A stretch of DNA of 64,000 bases from Adineta ricciae (lineage: Eukaryota; Rotifera; Eurotatoria; Adinetida; Adinetidae). A program made the translations under genes and the position numbers. This document shows positions 62,169 to 64,000 of this stretch, in pieces (position 1 is the stretch's first letter; each line of letters starts with the position of its first letter). The stretch is from positions 306,073 to 370,072 of the forward strand of contig CAJNOJ010000090.1 of assembly GCA_905250025.1 (NCBI GenBank). Reading direction: 5' to 3'. Below the pieces are notes generated by a model. The model saw only the letters and a program-made list of their open reading frames with translations. It was not told the DNA's origin and did no database searches.

Positions 62169-64000
62169 AATGTTGATTTGTTCGTAGTTTTTTCTTATGA
62201 AAAGTTCTTACGCATTTTTCAACATGTTTTATACAGAACAAGAGGAATCACCATAAAATTTCATTATTAATTAGCATATTTTTGTATTGACTGAGTCCGT
62301 AGGATGGTGTAATTTGAAAAAGGAAAACAACAACAGCATTGTATTTCGAACTCCTATTAGGTCACATCTGGATGGGCATAACTCGATGGATTTGAATCAT
62401 CATAATTTAAGGCATGTCATCGTAACTTGAACGAAAAATTTGTGCGATCACACGATATTTTATAGGTGCTTCTACACGATGTACATCCCTTGTCGCTTTC
62501 ACTCACATCTTGAGGGTGAGGGTGTGTGTATGACGTGCACACCGTGTAGAAGGATCATTTCATACACCCTGATGTACCCGACTATGCCCTATAAGTATTT
62601 AGTTTTCTATTCTTCTATGGATGCTTCATGCTCGCTGAGAGTCAATGATACAGTTGCTTATTTTATTTAATTATCATTTTCTCTCGTCTATATCATTGGT
62701 ATATAATCCCTCGGCGCAGATTGTTCACCCTGACGCGTATATTGAATGAACGAAATAGGGATAAATTAGGTTAAAGCTTGCTCTTTTCTTCTCTTCTCTC
62801 TCACTCTCTGTCTTCTTCCATCTGCTCTTACATGTGTCTGCTCATTAATAATTCATATTAGACTTTAGATACTGATGGGTTAACATTCTTTTCTTCATTT
62901 CCAATCAATGATCAGATCTCGAGAGAGTGAATCTTCTTTTGTTTGTAAGACAACATTCTGAGGTGATGCTCGACAGTTGCATGTCTGACCAGAGATCAAC
63001 CGAGAAACATTCTATCATCATGCCAGGATGACATCGATAGGCAACAAAATGACTTGAATATCTCGAAGACATTTTCTTGTTGAATGCTTGTTCTTCAGAT
63101 TGAATTACTTGAAATATACACGTCGCCATGCAAGTTTCTCAACAACAATCTTGTCTCATTCTTTGAAACGTGTTCAAGCAGAAATCTATTTCTTTTCTTC
63201 TGACAATGTCCTCTAGGCTCACTCTCACACATATTCAATACACCAATAGAAACCTTATCTGTATACATGCACACGCGAACAAACGAACGCACGATGTTAG
63301 CGTGTCCATCGTGCGGCTAATTGAAAAATTAATGAAGCAAATATTTTCAAGCAACTACGACTACTATTACTACCATCATCAACTGAACGAGATAGATGAG
63401 ACATCAACAACACCATCTTCAATCATCACTCAACTGGATTCTTTCTGCTTCTTTTTTTTTTTGAAAAGAAGCAATAAGGAAATCGTGTCTTTGATAAGTT
63501 TCTCTATGTTATCTCGAAGAGAACAGGATGTAAATAACAATGATTGGGTAGATAAAATCTGCACTGGTGATATTTGATCAAATTTGTCGAATAAGTTCCT
63601 ATTGATTCTAGTCAATATTTAATCATTGATTCTAACGTGTTAGACGGTCGTTCTTCTCTCTTTTTTTTAATGTCAATAGCATCGTGTATTGGTGACCAAC
63701 AGTTTGTTTGTCTCAAATCTTCTAATCTCACCAACAACTCATATTAATCAAATCGATATCGAAAAACAGAACGAGAACAAACATGAGCATTATTCGAATC
63801 GAATGTCTTCAATCTCTCCATCTGTTTCGTACTTTTCTTTTCAGCAGATGCCATCTTACATCATTCGTGTGCTCTTTTCTTTTTCAAAAGAAAAATCTGA
63901 AAACATAATTAACAAATGTTTCTTAATATGAAGATATTTCATATAGCTCGAGGCTCTCTTTTCATGATAAGCGTCGAGATTCTAATGCTTCTTCATTCTA
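62169..64000. other. Right-hand flank, no supported gene
   Basis: AT-rich with T runs (63447-63460, 63660-63668) and several short ORFs on both strands without splice logic or domains. It probably includes the D8C gene promoter. A polar Asn/Ser-rich ORF near 63689-63931 could be an exon of a gene beyond the window but has no further support. Confidence 0.5.

Overview
This is a eukaryotic nuclear contig: spliced genes on both strands, small GT-AG introns (mostly about 45-70 nt, a few of 150-900 nt), AT-rich intergenic DNA, AATAAA polyadenylation signals and animal-type regulators (Snail, CaMKII, a K2P channel, an ACK-like kinase, a copper transporter, ciliary genes). I infer a small protostome animal, most likely a bdelloid rotifer (Rotaria/Adineta type). 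The reasons are the compact introns, the D8C-type membrane protein, and many start codons sitting a few bases downstream of an unpaired splice acceptor, as expected from spliced-leader trans-splicing, which rotifers use. The species call is inference.

Layout. 1-2022 (-): 3'-truncated diaphanous-type formin. 4169-6026: a divergent pair of genes I do not recognise. 7278-8269 (+): Snail-family zinc finger. 8270-11936: about 3.7 kb with no gene seen. 11937-13173 (+): PIG-M GPI mannosyltransferase. 15325-16922 (-): hnRNP A/B-type two-RRM protein. 18253-18843 (-): bHLH factor. 19369-20692 (-): unrecognised low-complexity protein. 24198-28086 (+): ACK/TNK-like protein with a degenerate kinase domain. 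28749-29151 (+): 66-residue Cys-rich, Pro/Tyr-tailed microprotein. 29276-29612 (-): UBL5. 30407-36097 (+): CaMKII.

37195-37980 (+): CFAP20. 38908-40162 (-): CTR1 copper transporter. 41161-41602 (-): small predicted membrane protein. 41778-43483 (+): two-pore potassium channel. 44295-45095 (-): phosphoserine phosphatase. 45557-46763 (-): SETMAR-type SET methyltransferase whose ATG overlaps the stop of an upstream ORF. 47057-47740 (-): Q/P-rich EF-hand protein. 48944-50731 (+): DDX49. 50787-54007 (+): ten-finger C2H2 protein beginning 55 nt after the DDX49 stop. 54600-55536 (+): HPRT. 56283-58188 (+): CLUAP1/IFT38. 58623-60883 (+): ODAD1/CCDC63. 61168-62168 (-): type II membrane protein with a D8C-like ectodomain. 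62169-64000: nothing firm.

Three genes are ciliary (CFAP20, CLUAP1, ODAD1), the last two adjacent and co-oriented. Most other neighbours are functionally unrelated housekeeping or regulatory genes. The most notable observations are the trans-splicing/operon-like signals (DDX49 to zinc finger; the SETMAR overlap), microexons of 11 and 23 nt at the two pore filters of the K2P channel, a 24-nt in-frame microexon in the CaMKII hub domain, the ACK-like pseudokinase, and two genes that become visible only after splicing (the Cys-rich microprotein and the D8C protein). Splice sites were assigned by eye from GT/AG, phase and homology, with no transcript data. No mobile element, CRISPR array, rRNA or tRNA was recognised.
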